Below, piece by piece: positions 32,872-42,433 of a DNA stretch of 64,000 nt (its first letter is position 1; the number at the start of each line of letters is the position of its first letter). Origin of the DNA: an uncultured Clostridia bacterium (GTDB lineage: Bacteria; Bacillota; Clostridia; Christensenellales; Aristaeellaceae); the NCBI GenBank assembly GCA_937894675.1, contig CALCQO010000004.1, positions 62,001 through 126,000 of the forward strand, in the 5' to 3' direction. The position numbers and the translations under genes were made by a program. The notes below the pieces were generated by a model. The model did no database searches. It worked only from the letters and a program-made list of their open reading frames with translations, and had not been told where the DNA came from.

Positions 32872-35037
32872 ATGAGCCATCACGACTTGAACATGGGACG
32901 GGTTACCATCCCCACGGATCTGGACATGGTGCCCGAAACACTGGAGCTGATGAAGCGCTGGGGGGCCGACGCCCTCAGGGACTGCGACGGCACGGATTTC
33001 CCCAAGGAATTAAGCCGGACCGGCGCCAAGGTATACGCCACCTACTACACCACCCGCAAGGACAACGCCTGGGCCAAGGCCAACCCGGAGGAGGTGCAGC
33101 AGTGCTACATCATGACCGCCTTTCACACGGCGGCGGGCAATGAACTGCGCATCCCCCTGATGAAGGGGATTTCCGGGGAGCTGCTGAAAGTAAACACCCG
33201 GGATGACATCAAGCGGTGGTGGGAAGTCATCGACCGCACCACCGGGGACGTGGTGCCCGCCGCTGACTGGCACTATGAAGATAACGAAGTGGTGCTAGTT
33301 AAGGCTGTGCCCTACCACGAGTACACGGTCAGCTTTCTGGCCTACCTAATCTGGGACCCGGTGCATATGTACAACGCCGTGGTGAACGATTGGCAGGGGG
33401 TGGAGCACCAGATTACCTTTGACGTGCGCCAGCCCAAGACAAAGGCCTTCACCATGGAGCGGCTGAAGCAGTTTGTGGCTGACCACCCCTATGTGAATGT
33501 GCTGCGCTTTACTACCTTCTTCCACCAGTTCACCCTGGTGTTTGATGAATTAAAGCGGGAAAAGTTTGTGGACTGGTACGGCTATTCCGCCTCCGTCTCC
33601 CCTTATATCCTGGAGCAGTTTGAGAAAGAGGTCGGCTACCCCTTCCGGGCGGAATACATTGTGGATCAGGGCTACCACAACAACCAGTATCGGGTGCCCA
33701 GCAAGGAGTACCTGGATTTTATGGCCTTCCAGCGGCGGGAGGTGGCCAAGCTGGCCAAAGAGATGGTGGACATCACCCACGAATTAGACCGTGAAGCCAT
33801 GATGTTCCTGGGCGACCACTGGATTGGCACCGAGCCATTCATGCCCGAGTTCGCCTCCATCGGCCTGGACGCGGTGGTGGGAAGCGTGGGCAACGGCTCC
33901 ACCCTGCGGCTGATCAGCGACATCCCCAATGTCAAATACACCGAAGCCCGGCTGCTGCCCTATTTTTTCCCCGACACCTTCTACGAGGGGGGCAACCCGG
34001 TGAAGGAAGCCAAGGAAAACTGGGTTACCGCCCGGCGCGCCATCCTGCGCAAGCCGGTGGACCGCATCGGCTACGGCGGCTACCTGAAACTGGCCTGTCA
34101 ATTCCCCGATTTCCTTTCCTATGTGGAAAGCGTGTGCCGGGAGTTCCGCCAGCTGTATGAGAATGTGAAGGGCACCACGCCCTACACCATCAAAACCGTG
34201 GCGGTATTGAACTGCTGGGGCAAGATGCGCGCCTGGGGCTGCCACATGGTGCACCATGCCCTGTACCAGAAGGAAAACTACAGCTACGCCGGGGTCATCG
34301 AAGCCCTCTCCGGCGCCGCCTTTGACGTGCGCTTCCTCAGCTTTGAGGACATTAAAAACAACCCCCATGTGCTGGACGGCATCGATGTCATCCTGAACGT
34401 GGGCGACGGGGACACCGCCCATACCGGCGGCGCCTGGTGGGCGGACGCTGAGGTGGTTGCCCCAATCCGCCGCTTTGTCCACGAGGGGGGTGGCTTCATC
34501 GGCGTGGGCGAGCCCTCCGGCCACCAGCACCAGGGACGCTATCTGCAATTGGCGGGGCTGATGGGGGTGGAAAAGGAAACGGGCTTCACCCTGAACTACG
34601 ACAAATACAACTGGCAGGAGCAACCTGACCATTTCATCCTGGCGGACGCGGGGGGCGATGTGGATTTCGGCCAGTGCCGCGCCGGCATCTACGCCCTGGA
34701 AGGCGCCCAGGTGCTGAAAACACAGGAGAAAGAAGTGCAGCTGGCGGTGAACACCTTTGGGAAGGGGCGCTCGGTGTACATCAGCGGCCTGCCCTACAGT
34801 TTTGACAACGCCCGCCTGCTGCACCGGGGCATCCTGTGGGCCAGCAACGCAGAAGAACAGCTGCACCAGTGGTACAGCAGCAACCCCTGCGTGGATGTGC
34901 ACGCCTATGTGAAAAACGGCAAGTACTGCGTGGTGAACAACACCTACGAGCCCCAGGAAACCACGGTGTACCTGGGGGATGGCGGCAGCTTCCCCCTGCA
35001 GCTTGACGCCAACGAAATCAAGTGGTACGAGATATAA
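32872..35037 (+). CDS. GH112 1,3-beta-galactosyl-N-acetylhexosamine phosphorylase
   Basis: 721 aa, ATG 32872 with GGAGAG upstream; family length is about 720-750. N-terminal TIM-barrel part with GRVTIPTDLDMVPETLELMKRWGADALRDCDGT and LGDHWIGTEPF, in which D315 is the probable catalytic acid. Then a GATase-like middle domain (FVHEGGGFIGVGEPSGHQHQGRYLQLAGLMGVE) and a small C-terminal beta domain. Phosphorolyses galactosyl-hexosamine disaccharides (lacto-N-biose, galacto-N-biose) to galactose 1-phosphate plus the hexosamine. A galactosyl-rhamnose phosphorylase activity of the same family cannot be excluded. Cytoplasmic; last gene of the sugar operon. Confidence 0.93.
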   Translation: MSHHDLNMGRVTIPTDLDMVPETLELMKRWGADALRDCDGTDFPKELSRTGAKVYATYYTTRKDNAWAKANPEEVQQCYIMTAFHTAAGNELRIPLMKGISGELLKVNTRDDIKRWWEVIDRTTGDVVPAADWHYEDNEVVLVKAVPYHEYTVSFLAYLIWDPVHMYNAVVNDWQGVEHQITFDVRQPKTKAFTMERLKQFVADHPYVNVLRFTTFFHQFTLVFDELKREKFVDWYGYSASVSPYILEQFEKEVGYPFRAEYIVDQGYHNNQYRVPSKEYLDFMAFQRREVAKLAKEMVDITHELDREAMMFLGDHWIGTEPFMPEFASIGLDAVVGSVGNGSTLRLISDIPNVKYTEARLLPYFFPDTFYEGGNPVKEAKENWVTARRAILRKPVDRIGYGGYLKLACQFPDFLSYVESVCREFRQLYENVKGTTPYTIKTVAVLNCWGKMRAWGCHMVHHALYQKENYSYAGVIEALSGAAFDVRFLSFEDIKNNPHVLDGIDVILNVGDGDTAHTGGAWWADAEVVAPIRRFVHEGGGFIGVGEPSGHQHQGRYLQLAGLMGVEKETGFTLNYDKYNWQEQPDHFILADAGGDVDFGQCRAGIYALEGAQVLKTQEKEVQLAVNTFGKGRSVYISGLPYSFDNARLLHRGILWASNAEEQLHQWYSSNPCVDVHAYVKNGKYCVVNNTYEPQETTVYLGDGGSFPLQLDANEIKWYEI

Positions 35038-35059
35038 TTACATAAATTTTCCTTGCATG

Positions 35060-35098
35060 AAAAACCGCGGCCGGGACGATGCCCAGCCGCGGTTTTTA
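35060..35098. terminator. Bidirectional terminator
   Basis: AAAACCGCGGC / GCCGCGGTTTT inverted repeat with T-runs on both sides, between the convergent GH112 and AraC genes. Confidence 0.9.
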
Positions 35099-35105
35099 TA
35101 TGCCT

Positions 35106-35939
35106 TTATCTGCCCTGCGCTTCCCTGCGGTACTTGATGGGGCTGATACCCATCAGGCGCTTGAATGCCTGGGAGAAATAGCTGGGGGAGGAAAAACCGG
35201 CCATCGCGCTGATTTCCGAGGGGCTGTGGTCGGTATGCCGTAACAGATGGCAGGCTTCCTGCACCCGGCGGCTGGTTAAATAATGCATTGGCGATAGACC
35301 ATAGTGGCGGTGAAAGGCGCGGGACAGGTAGTACTTGCTGATATGGGCGCGCTCCGCCAGCCAGTCCAGGGAAATACTGTCTTTAAAATGGGCGTCCATC
35401 AGCCGCTTGGCCTCGGCGCATTCGCTGTTGCCCATCATTACCGTTTCGCCTGTAATATCCACCGTGGCGTAGCGCCCCGCCTTTTGCAGCAGGATTTCCA
35501 AAATGCGCATGCAGATGCCAAGGTACCCTTCCCGCTGGCGGGAAACCTCCCGCAGCATGTCGTGAAAATAGGGCAGCAATTCCCGGTTGTTGGTGCGGTC
35601 GTCCACCAGGTAGTAGCGGGGCTGCTCCCCCGAGGGGGTGATGAAGCGCACCCCGCTGACGCCGATGACGATATACTCCAGCATGCCGCTGGGGTTGGAC
35701 AGTTCCGTATGGGCCACCGCCGGGTTGATTAAGAAGAAATCCCCGTCCGACAGGGGCAGTTTATCCCCGGCGATCTGCAGAAACCCGCTGCCGCCCACGC
35801 AGTAAAACAGCTCCGCGTGGTGGTGGCTGTGGGGAATGGATCGCCAGCTTTCGTCATAGCGGGAGATGGCGCAGTAAATCAGCCGCATTTGGCCGCTTTC
35901 CTCGGATGGTTTCTGAATGTCGTATCGGATATTGCCCAA
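35106..35939 (-). CDS. AraC family transcriptional regulator
   Basis: 277 aa from a TTG at 35939, 4 nt after GGGAGGGAA. N-terminal cupin-type sensor domain (HSHHHAELFYCVGGSGFLQIAGDKLPLSDGDFFLINP, residues about 35-75). C-terminal double helix-turn-helix: ISLDWLAERAHISKYYLSRAFHRHYG and SPSEISAMAGFSSPSYFSQAFKRLMGISPIKYR. It is convergent with the GH112 operon and divergent from the aldo/keto reductase gene. Likely a sugar-responsive regulator of one or both; no operator is identified. Confidence 0.92.
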   Translation of the reverse strand: MGNIRYDIQKPSEESGQMRLIYCAISRYDESWRSIPHSHHHAELFYCVGGSGFLQIAGDKLPLSDGDFFLINPAVAHTELSNPSGMLEYIVIGVSGVRFITPSGEQPRYYLVDDRTNNRELLPYFHDMLREVSRQREGYLGICMRILEILLQKAGRYATVDITGETVMMGNSECAEAKRLMDAHFKDSISLDWLAERAHISKYYLSRAFHRHYGLSPMHYLTSRRVQEACHLLRHTDHSPSEISAMAGFSSPSYFSQAFKRLMGISPIKYRREAQGR

Positions 35940-36121
35940 GGGTTCCCTCCCGGATGGCGCGCGTGGCTGCGTTGCTTTGTAATGATTCCATCATACGGAT
36001 AACCCGGCGCCGCGTCAAATACAACCGGTAAGGCTGCCCCCTCAAAAAGAGTTTTGCGCTCCTCCCCTGCCCTGTGGTATGCTGAAAACAACCGCTGCGA
36101 ACCGACCTTGGAGGAACAGAT

Positions 36122-37084
36122 ATGGAATACGGAATACTGGGAAACACGGATATCCGGGTATCGCGTTTATGTGTCGGGTGCATGAGCTTTGGCGACCCCG
36201 CCAGCAAGATGCACGCCTGGACCCTTGACCCCGCCCGGAGCGAAGCCATCATCGCCCACGCGCTGGATTTGGGCATCAACTTTTTTGACACCGCCAACAC
36301 CTATTCCGCCGGTACCAGCGAGGAGTATGTGGGCAAAGCCCTGAAAAAGCACACCACCCGCGACAAGGTGGTCATCGCCACCAAAGTATTTTTCAACGAG
36401 GGGCATTTGTCCAGGCAGGCCATCCTGCGGGAAATCGATGGCTCCCTGAAAAGGCTGGGGACGGACTATGTGGATTTGTACATTATCCACCGCTTTGACA
36501 AAGACACCCCCATGGAGGAAACCATGGAGGCGCTGGACAGCCTGGTGAAGGCCGGCAAGGTGCGCGCCCTGGGCGCGTCCGCCATGTACGGATACCAGTT
36601 CCACAATCTGCAGTTGACGGCCCAGAGAAACGGCTGGACGCCCTTTGTGTCCATGCAGAACCACTACAACCTGCTCTACCGCGAGGATGAGCGGGAACTG
36701 ATCCCCCTATGCCGGCAGATGAACGTGGCGCTGACGCCCTACAGCCCCCTGGCCGCCGGGCGCCTGTCCAGGCTGGATTGGAAGAGCGATACCCTGCGCA
36801 GCCAGACGGACACCACCGCCATCGCCAAGTATGACACCACCCAGGAGCAGGACTACTTCCTCGTCCAGCGTGTCCATGAGCTGGCGGACAAGCACCAGGC
36901 CAGCATGACCCAGATCGCCCTGGCCTGGCTGTTTGAGAAGGGCGTTGCCGCGCCCATCATCGGGGCGACCAGGGAAGCATACCTGGACGACGCGGCTGGC
37001 GCGCTGAAGGTAAAACTGACAGCGGAGGATGTCCGGTACCTGGAGGAGCTCTACCATCCCCACCGGGTGATGGGCGCCCTCTGA
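36122..37084 (+). CDS. Aldo/keto reductase
   Basis: 320 aa, ATG 36122 behind GGAGGAACAG. Catalytic tetrad visible: D56 and Y61 (FFDTANTYSAG), K88 (IATKVF) and H123 (YIIHRFDKD). The chain resembles the YvgN/voltage-gated-channel-beta-like family (EYGILGNTDIRVSRLCVGCMSFGD). NAD(P)H-dependent reduction of carbonyls; substrate unknown. Divergent from the AraC gene with 182 bp between starts, so it may be regulated by it. Confidence 0.92.
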   Translation: MEYGILGNTDIRVSRLCVGCMSFGDPASKMHAWTLDPARSEAIIAHALDLGINFFDTANTYSAGTSEEYVGKALKKHTTRDKVVIATKVFFNEGHLSRQAILREIDGSLKRLGTDYVDLYIIHRFDKDTPMEETMEALDSLVKAGKVRALGASAMYGYQFHNLQLTAQRNGWTPFVSMQNHYNLLYREDERELIPLCRQMNVALTPYSPLAAGRLSRLDWKSDTLRSQTDTTAIAKYDTTQEQDYFLVQRVHELADKHQASMTQIALAWLFEKGVAAPIIGATREAYLDDAAGALKVKLTAEDVRYLEELYHPHRVMGAL

Positions 37085-37120
37085 GCGGCAGAAAAACACC
37101 TGGGTCTATTCCGTCTTATC

Positions 37121-37162
37121 AAAACACCCCCTCGGAAGCGCAGGCTCCCAAGGGGGTGTTTC
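37121..37162. terminator. Terminator between aldo/keto reductase and lipase-like gene
   Basis: AAACACCCCCT / AGGGGGTGTTT arms around an 18-nt loop. T-tract short on both strands. Confidence 0.75.
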
Positions 37163-37169
37163 GCTAGGC

Positions 37170-39539
37170 TTAAACCGCCAGGGTGGTTTTCGTATTGTCC
37201 GGGGCGGCGGCCAGCAGAATCTCCCCCTTGATGCAAGTTCTGCCGATAAGCAGCACCAGCAGCAACAGCACCAGCTGCATAAGGGATAAACCAACGACGA
37301 TTGGGTTGGGGGGATTGTTGATGTCGGTGAGGTTGATAAACAACTGCAGCACGGTAAACACCATAGCGGACACGGCGAACAGCCGGGCGGAGCGCAGGCG
37401 GTACTCGCCGCCCCGCCAGAATAGGGTGTGGAGGCCAGCCAGCAGCGCCGGGACACCCGAAAAGAGCATGGTAAAGGCGAAGGGCAGCAGGTACAGGGTG
37501 CCGTACCAGAACACCATTGTTTGGTCGATGGCGGCAAACTCGCTGCGCCAGATGTACAGCAGCAGCACACAGCCGGCGATGCTGCACAGGGCTACGATGG
37601 CCAGCAGAACAGACAGGATTTTTAGCCTTGTAATACGCTTGCTGCCCGGGTTGCGCACCAGGCGGTAGCGGGCGGGGGAAGCGCGGGGTATGCCCTGTTT
37701 GCGCAGGCGGACATTTCTGCGAGCCGCCGCCCCGGCGCGGCCCGCCACATACAGATAGAACAAAATCTGCAGGATGACGGCCACCAATATCAGGATGGCG
37801 GTGCGGATGTTCTGCCCCAAAAAACTGCGGGCGCCGCTGTTCATCTCCATGCTGCTCAAGCTGGATTCGGTGGGCACCTGAACAAGGGGCGCCTGCCCAC
37901 CCTGCCATTTCATCTGATAGGCGCTTTGCCCCCAGGCGCCGCTGGCGGGCAAGTCGATGGTGAAGGAGGCGGCTCCCCGCAGGTTTTCTTCCTTGGCCTG
38001 GTAGCTTTGCATGCGGGTGCGCCCGGCGACGCCCTCACGGATGTACAGGGTGGTCGCGTCCAGATCACCCCGTTCCAGGACAACCTGATAGGGCTTGTCC
38101 GCCGGCACGGTGACCACCAGCTCCTCCCCGGACATGGACATGGGCAGCACCCCTGTGTTCTGGCTGCCCTGCCCACTGTAGGAAGCGGCCACTTCCCCCT
38201 TCTCGTTGAGCACGCGCAGGCTGCTGGCCAGGGTAACCCGCACCTGGCGGTAAGTGGCAGCCGGGGTAAACAATCCTTGCCCGTTGGGGTAAGCGCTCAT
38301 CCAGGACAGGTACACCGTGGGCATATGCTCGTGCACCAGGTTGTCCGTCAGCCCACCGGCATTGCGCCACTCGTCCTTGAGCATGCCCGATTCCTGCATC
38401 ATCTTTTCCTGGGTGGCGTTGGAGAAGATGGACAGCATCTTGTTGCCCAAATCCTGCATGGCGCCGCGGAAGTCGGGCGCCTGGTAGATTTCCCTGGCGG
38501 TGCCCATCAAAGCCTTCAGCGGGTCGTTGCGGTTGTTCCAGAGGTTGAGCATAAAGGACTGCATGTTGCTTTGGTAGCTCTGGGTATCGGGCACCGATTC
38601 GGTAATCGCCCCCAGCATCTTCTGCAGCACCGAGTTGGAGGAGGAATTGCTCCAGAACTCGGTGCCCGTCATGCGGCTGTATGTTAGGCGCACGGGAACC
38701 GCGCGCTGGGCATAGTCGCTGTTGATTTCGGCGGCGGGCAGAAAGAAAGTCTGCCCGTAGCGGGTAAACCCCCAGTCGGCAAAGGGCACCATGGGCACAG
38801 GGTCAAAGGAGCCCACCACATTGAAGATGGAGGGGTAATTCTGGGCGCCCTCCTGCTTGGTGTTGTTGGGGGTGGCGAAGGTATAGGCGTACAGGTTGTC
38901 GGGGGTTACCAGCTTTTTATCCTGCAGGATGGCCGCCGTGCGGTTGGCGATAGCCGCGGCGCGGCTGTAGCCGGAAATCCAGAATTTCGCGTTGTCCAGC
39001 TTGTAGGCCTTGGTATAGCGGATCAGCCTGTCCACCACCTGCCAGGCGGCCTGGTCGAACCCTTCGTGATGGGTGCTGTTGCCGATGGAGAAGTTGCTCT
39101 TCCACTCGTCCTGATAGCCCCCGCCGCTGACGGCCACCGCCACCACCTGGGCTTTCCCTTGCAGGGTGGCGATGGTTTTATGCCCCATGGCGGTGGCGAT
39201 GGTGCGCACCGAGGGCTCAATATCGTACTGGGTCAGGCTGATATCCTGAAAACCCATGCTTTCCAGATAGGCGCGGATATTGCTGCCCTTTAGTTTCAAA
39301 TCCGGCTCCTTGGAGCGGAAGGCGGACAGCGCCATGCCCAGGGAACTTAAGGCCGTGTCGTGGTGATACTCCCTGCCGCTGCGGGCGAAGTAGGCGTCGC
39401 TGTAGGCGATGGGCCAGGTAATCTGGCTGCCGGCAGAAAAACGGGCGTTGACCGTTTGAGCCAGCGCCGGGGAAAGGAAGAGAACCAGTACAAGCCACAG
39501 GGCCAAGCCCCGGAGAAACACGCCGCCTTTGTTCCGCAT
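37170..39539 (-). CDS. Exported class-3-lipase-like alpha/beta hydrolase fused to a C-terminal membrane domain
   Basis: 789 aa, ATG 39539 with AAGGAG upstream. Signal peptide with cleavage near ALAQT (residue 27). The hydrolase domain has the nucleophile elbow FWISGYSRAAAIAN (S192), an aspartate in VVGSFDPVPM (D246) and a histidine in HEHMPTVYLSW (H405), the triad order of lipase_3/Mbeg1-like proteins. A beta-rich segment follows (about 425-560), then five hydrophobic helices (about 580-780). The hydrolase faces outside and is tethered by its tail. Encoded last in an operon RR-HK-this gene (gap 18 bp to the kinase), so probably a target or partner of that two-component system. Natural substrate unknown. 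Confidence 0.8.
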   Translation of the reverse strand: MRNKGGVFLRGLALWLVLVLFLSPALAQTVNARFSAGSQITWPIAYSDAYFARSGREYHHDTALSSLGMALSAFRSKEPDLKLKGSNIRAYLESMGFQDISLTQYDIEPSVRTIATAMGHKTIATLQGKAQVVAVAVSGGGYQDEWKSNFSIGNSTHHEGFDQAAWQVVDRLIRYTKAYKLDNAKFWISGYSRAAAIANRTAAILQDKKLVTPDNLYAYTFATPNNTKQEGAQNYPSIFNVVGSFDPVPMVPFADWGFTRYGQTFFLPAAEINSDYAQRAVPVRLTYSRMTGTEFWSNSSSNSVLQKMLGAITESVPDTQSYQSNMQSFMLNLWNNRNDPLKALMGTAREIYQAPDFRGAMQDLGNKMLSIFSNATQEKMMQESGMLKDEWRNAGGLTDNLVHEHMPTVYLSWMSAYPNGQGLFTPAATYRQVRVTLASSLRVLNEKGEVAASYSGQGSQNTGVLPMSMSGEELVVTVPADKPYQVVLERGDLDATTLYIREGVAGRTRMQSYQAKEENLRGAASFTIDLPASGAWGQSAYQMKWQGGQAPLVQVPTESSLSSMEMNSGARSFLGQNIRTAILILVAVILQILFYLYVAGRAGAAARRNVRLRKQGIPRASPARYRLVRNPGSKRITRLKILSVLLAIVALCSIAGCVLLLYIWRSEFAAIDQTMVFWYGTLYLLPFAFTMLFSGVPALLAGLHTLFWRGGEYRLRSARLFAVSAMVFTVLQLFINLTDINNPPNPIVVGLSLMQLVLLLLVLLIGRTCIKGEILLAAAPDNTKTTLAV

Positions 39540-39557
39540 AGCCGCGCTCCTTGTCGT

Positions 39558-40883
39558 TCAGCCGCCTTTGAGCGGCGGGTACATGGGCAATGTAAAACGT
39601 ACGGTGAAGAGCCCATCCTTTTCCCAGGTGTCAAAGCTGCCCTGGTGGTGCTCGAAAGCCCGCCGGCAGGTTTTCAGGCCGATCCTCGTGCTTTCCGCCC
39701 GGCCGCCCTGGGCGATGGTATTCACCACCTCGCACACCAGGGTGCTTTTCTGCGCTCGGCAGGAAATCTTCACCGCCTGCGCAGGGTTGCCGTATTTTAA
39801 TACATTGGAGAACACATTGTCCACTGCCCGGACAAACAGGGTGTCGCGCACCAGCAGGTCGCCCCGCAGGGGCGGCAAGTCTCTTTCCACTTGAAAACCC
39901 TGGCTTTCCAGGTCCATGATATGCTCGCCCAGCAATTGGTGCATCCAGCCGGCCGCGCTGACCCGCTCCAGGGGGGTATCCTCCATGTTTTGGTCAAACA
40001 CGTAGAAATAATCGAACAATTTGTCCGTCATTTCCTTGATTTGGTAGCCTTTTTTATGGGCGAGGGAGAGAAAGCGAAGCATTTCCCCCTCGTCCTTGTA
40101 TTTTTTCTGTTGCACCAGGTCCAGATACCCCAGCATGCCCGTCAGCGGGGTGCGCAAATCGTGGGAGATGGCTGTCACCAACTCCTGCCCGGCTTTCTGG
40201 GCGCGCTCCTCCTCTTGGCGCTGATTCTGCAGCGCCTGGCGCATGGCGTCGATGCCGAAGGCCAGATCGTACAGCTCATCCTGGCCTTTGAGGGTAATGG
40301 GGTGGGTCAGATCGCCCCCCTCCAGGATTTTGATTTCCTGGCGCATGAGGGTGATGTACCTGAGTTTTTTATGAATCAGCGTAACCAGCACCGCCACAAA
40401 CAGGATAAAGGCGATGGTGCCCGACGCCAGGGTAATCAAATCAAAATACAGAGGGTCGGTGTAGCCGAAGATGTACAGCTGGGCGTCCCCGTCGGGGAAG
40501 CGCAGGGTCAGGGTGTCCTCGGGCAGGTTGTTCTCTTCCAAATCCCCCATGGAGGCGACGGCATCCACCGACATACCGGTGGTGTACACCATGCGGTTTT
40601 TGTAAAACAGGCTCATCACCACATAGCGCTCCCTGGACTCCCAGGCCTCCAGGGGCGTTAGGTCGCTCAGGCGCACGGACGCGCTGTCGACAAACACCTG
40701 CAGGTTGTCCCGCAGTTCCAGGGACTTCCTGCGCTGGTATTGCTCGCTGAAAAAGTACGCGTCCGCCCGCCCGGCGATAACCCCCTGCAGAAAACTGAAG
40801 GCGGCCGCCGCCACAGCCAGCGCCAGCAGGACGCTGAGCATCAGGGACACCACCAGGCGGCTGGAGCCAAAGCGCTTACTCAA
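39558..40883 (-). CDS. Sensor histidine kinase with extracytoplasmic loop and HAMP
   Basis: 441 aa from a TTG at 40883 that overlaps the response-regulator stop, with AAGGGGG 8 nt upstream; the ATG 27 codons earlier lies inside the regulator gene. TM1 about 8-35, an external domain of about 115 residues, TM2 about 150-171, HAMP (about 172-225), and H-box AISHDLRTPLTGMLGYLDLV with H241. The ATPase part keeps the N-box NVFSNVLKYG but has a shortened lid with ESTRIGLKTCRRAFEHHQGSF instead of DxGxG/GLGL boxes, as in a clostridial kinase subgroup. Signal unknown; probably an envelope cue. Confidence 0.88.
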   Translation of the reverse strand: MSKRFGSSRLVVSLMLSVLLALAVAAAAFSFLQGVIAGRADAYFFSEQYQRRKSLELRDNLQVFVDSASVRLSDLTPLEAWESRERYVVMSLFYKNRMVYTTGMSVDAVASMGDLEENNLPEDTLTLRFPDGDAQLYIFGYTDPLYFDLITLASGTIAFILFVAVLVTLIHKKLRYITLMRQEIKILEGGDLTHPITLKGQDELYDLAFGIDAMRQALQNQRQEEERAQKAGQELVTAISHDLRTPLTGMLGYLDLVQQKKYKDEGEMLRFLSLAHKKGYQIKEMTDKLFDYFYVFDQNMEDTPLERVSAAGWMHQLLGEHIMDLESQGFQVERDLPPLRGDLLVRDTLFVRAVDNVFSNVLKYGNPAQAVKISCRAQKSTLVCEVVNTIAQGGRAESTRIGLKTCRRAFEHHQGSFDTWEKDGLFTVRFTLPMYPPLKGG

Positions 40884-41568
40884 TGCGGTACCCCCTTCCC
40901 CAGACGGTGCGGATGATTTCATTGCCCGCGGTATCGCCAATCTTGCGCCGCAGGTTGCGCACATGCACCATCACCGTGTTGTTGGAGGAGTAATAGTAGG
41001 GTTCTTCCCAGACGCTTTCATAGATGTTCTGCACCGAGAACACCTTCTTACGGCTTTCCGCCAGCAGCAGCAGGATTTTGTACTCCGTGTCCGTCAGCTG
41101 CACTTCCCTGCCGTCCCTGGTAACCGAGCGGTTGGCCCGGTTGATTTCCACCTCGCCCAGCTGGATGGGGCTGTCCTGCCCGCCCTGTTTGGCGCCGTAC
41201 ACCAGGTACCGCCGCAGCGCGGCCTTGACACGGGCCAGCAGTTCGCTGAAGGAAAAGGGCTTGGCCAGGTAATCGTCGCCGCCAGCGGAAAAACCCATGG
41301 TCTTGTCGGAATCCTGGGTTTTGGCCGTTAAAAAGATGATGGGTGCCTGGGTATTCTTGCGGATGTCCAGGCACGCGGCAAAGCCGGACTGCCCGGGCAT
41401 CATGATGTCCAGCAGGATTAAATCCACGCTGTCATCCGCCATGCGCACCGCCTCGATGCCGTCCTTGGCCTCGGCCACCTCAAAGCCTTCGCTTTCCAGC
41501 AGCACCCGTACCACCTCGCGGATTTCCGGGTCATCATCCGCGATCAATATTTTCTGTTTTTCCGCCAT
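40876..41568 (-). CDS. OmpR/PhoB-type response regulator
   Basis: 230 aa, ATG 41568. Receiver domain with acidic pocket D11/D12, phospho-acceptor D54 (LILLDIMMPG) and the conserved Lys in FLTAKTQ. The OmpR winged helix occupies about residues 130-230, ending RTVWGRGYRIE. First gene of the RR-kinase-lipase operon and overlapping the kinase start by 8 bp. The 142-bp region upstream also carries the start of the divergent ABC operon, so that operon is a natural candidate target. Confidence 0.93.
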   Translation of the reverse strand: MAEKQKILIADDDPEIREVVRVLLESEGFEVAEAKDGIEAVRMADDSVDLILLDIMMPGQSGFAACLDIRKNTQAPIIFLTAKTQDSDKTMGFSAGGDDYLAKPFSFSELLARVKAALRRYLVYGAKQGGQDSPIQLGEVEINRANRSVTRDGREVQLTDTEYKILLLLAESRKKVFSVQNIYESVWEEPYYYSSNNTVMVHVRNLRRKIGDTAGNEIIRTVWGRGYRIE

Positions 41569-41710
41569 GCCATTCTCCCCTTTCCATGCCCAGTATACAC
41601 AGGATACCGCCCCTTGTCATGGGGGCTGCGCCATCTTCAGGATTCTTAAGACATGCCGTCGGGTTTTCTTGGGATTTCTTTGCTACCTTGCTAAGGGAGG
41701 TGAAGGAAAG

Positions 41711-42433
41711 ATGGAAGCAACCAGGGAACAAACGCCCACACCCATCATCAAGGTGCGCTCCCTGCGCAAGGAGTACAAGGTGGGAGACGAGAAGGTAGTG
41801 GCATTAAACGACATCAACATGGAGGTTATGCGTGGCGAAATCTGCTGCATCTTCGGCACCTCGGGCTCGGGCAAAAGCACGCTGCTGAACCAATTGGCCG
41901 GCATGGAAAAACCCAGCCGGGGGGATGTGCTGATCGGCAATGTGCCCATTTCCCGCTTGACGGAGGACCGGCTGGCCGCCTTTCGGCAAAAGCATCTGGG
42001 GTTCATTTTCCAATCCTACAACCTGCTGCCCTTCCTGACTGCGCTGGAAAACGTGGCGCTGCCCCTGGCCTTCAGCGGCGTCAGCAAGGAAGCGCGCAGC
42101 AAAGCCGCCGCCTCCATGCTGGTAAAGGTGGGGCTGCAGCACCGCATGCAGCACTACCCCGGCCAGATGTCCGGCGGCCAGCAGCAGCGCGTGGGCATCG
42201 CCCGGGCCTTTATCAACCATCCAAGGGTGGTGTACGCCGATGAGCCCACGGGCAACCTGGACAGCCAGACCACCCTGGACGTGATGGACATGATGCAGCG
42301 CTTTGCCCGCAAATATAACCAGACCATCATTCTGGTAACCCATGACCCGGAAATCAGGAAGTACGCAGACCGCGTCATCACGTTGCAGGATGGCGATATC
42401 AAAAGCAATGTAACAGGAGAGCAAATCCAATGA
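41711..42433 (+). CDS. ABC transporter ATP-binding protein (MacB/LolD type)
   Basis: 240 aa from ATG 41711 with AAGGAAAG upstream. Walker A FGTSGSGKSTLL (about residue 48), MSGGQQQRVGIARAF signature, Walker B VVYADEPTGNLD, H-loop VTHDPEI. It belongs to the MacB/LolD/FtsE group that works as a mechanotransmission ATPase with an FtsX-like permease, here encoded two genes downstream. Stop overlaps the start of the large CARDB-type protein (ATGA). Confidence 0.92.
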   Translation: MEATREQTPTPIIKVRSLRKEYKVGDEKVVALNDINMEVMRGEICCIFGTSGSGKSTLLNQLAGMEKPSRGDVLIGNVPISRLTEDRLAAFRQKHLGFIFQSYNLLPFLTALENVALPLAFSGVSKEARSKAAASMLVKVGLQHRMQHYPGQMSGGQQQRVGIARAFINHPRVVYADEPTGNLDSQTTLDVMDMMQRFARKYNQTIILVTHDPEIRKYADRVITLQDGDIKSNVTGEQIQ

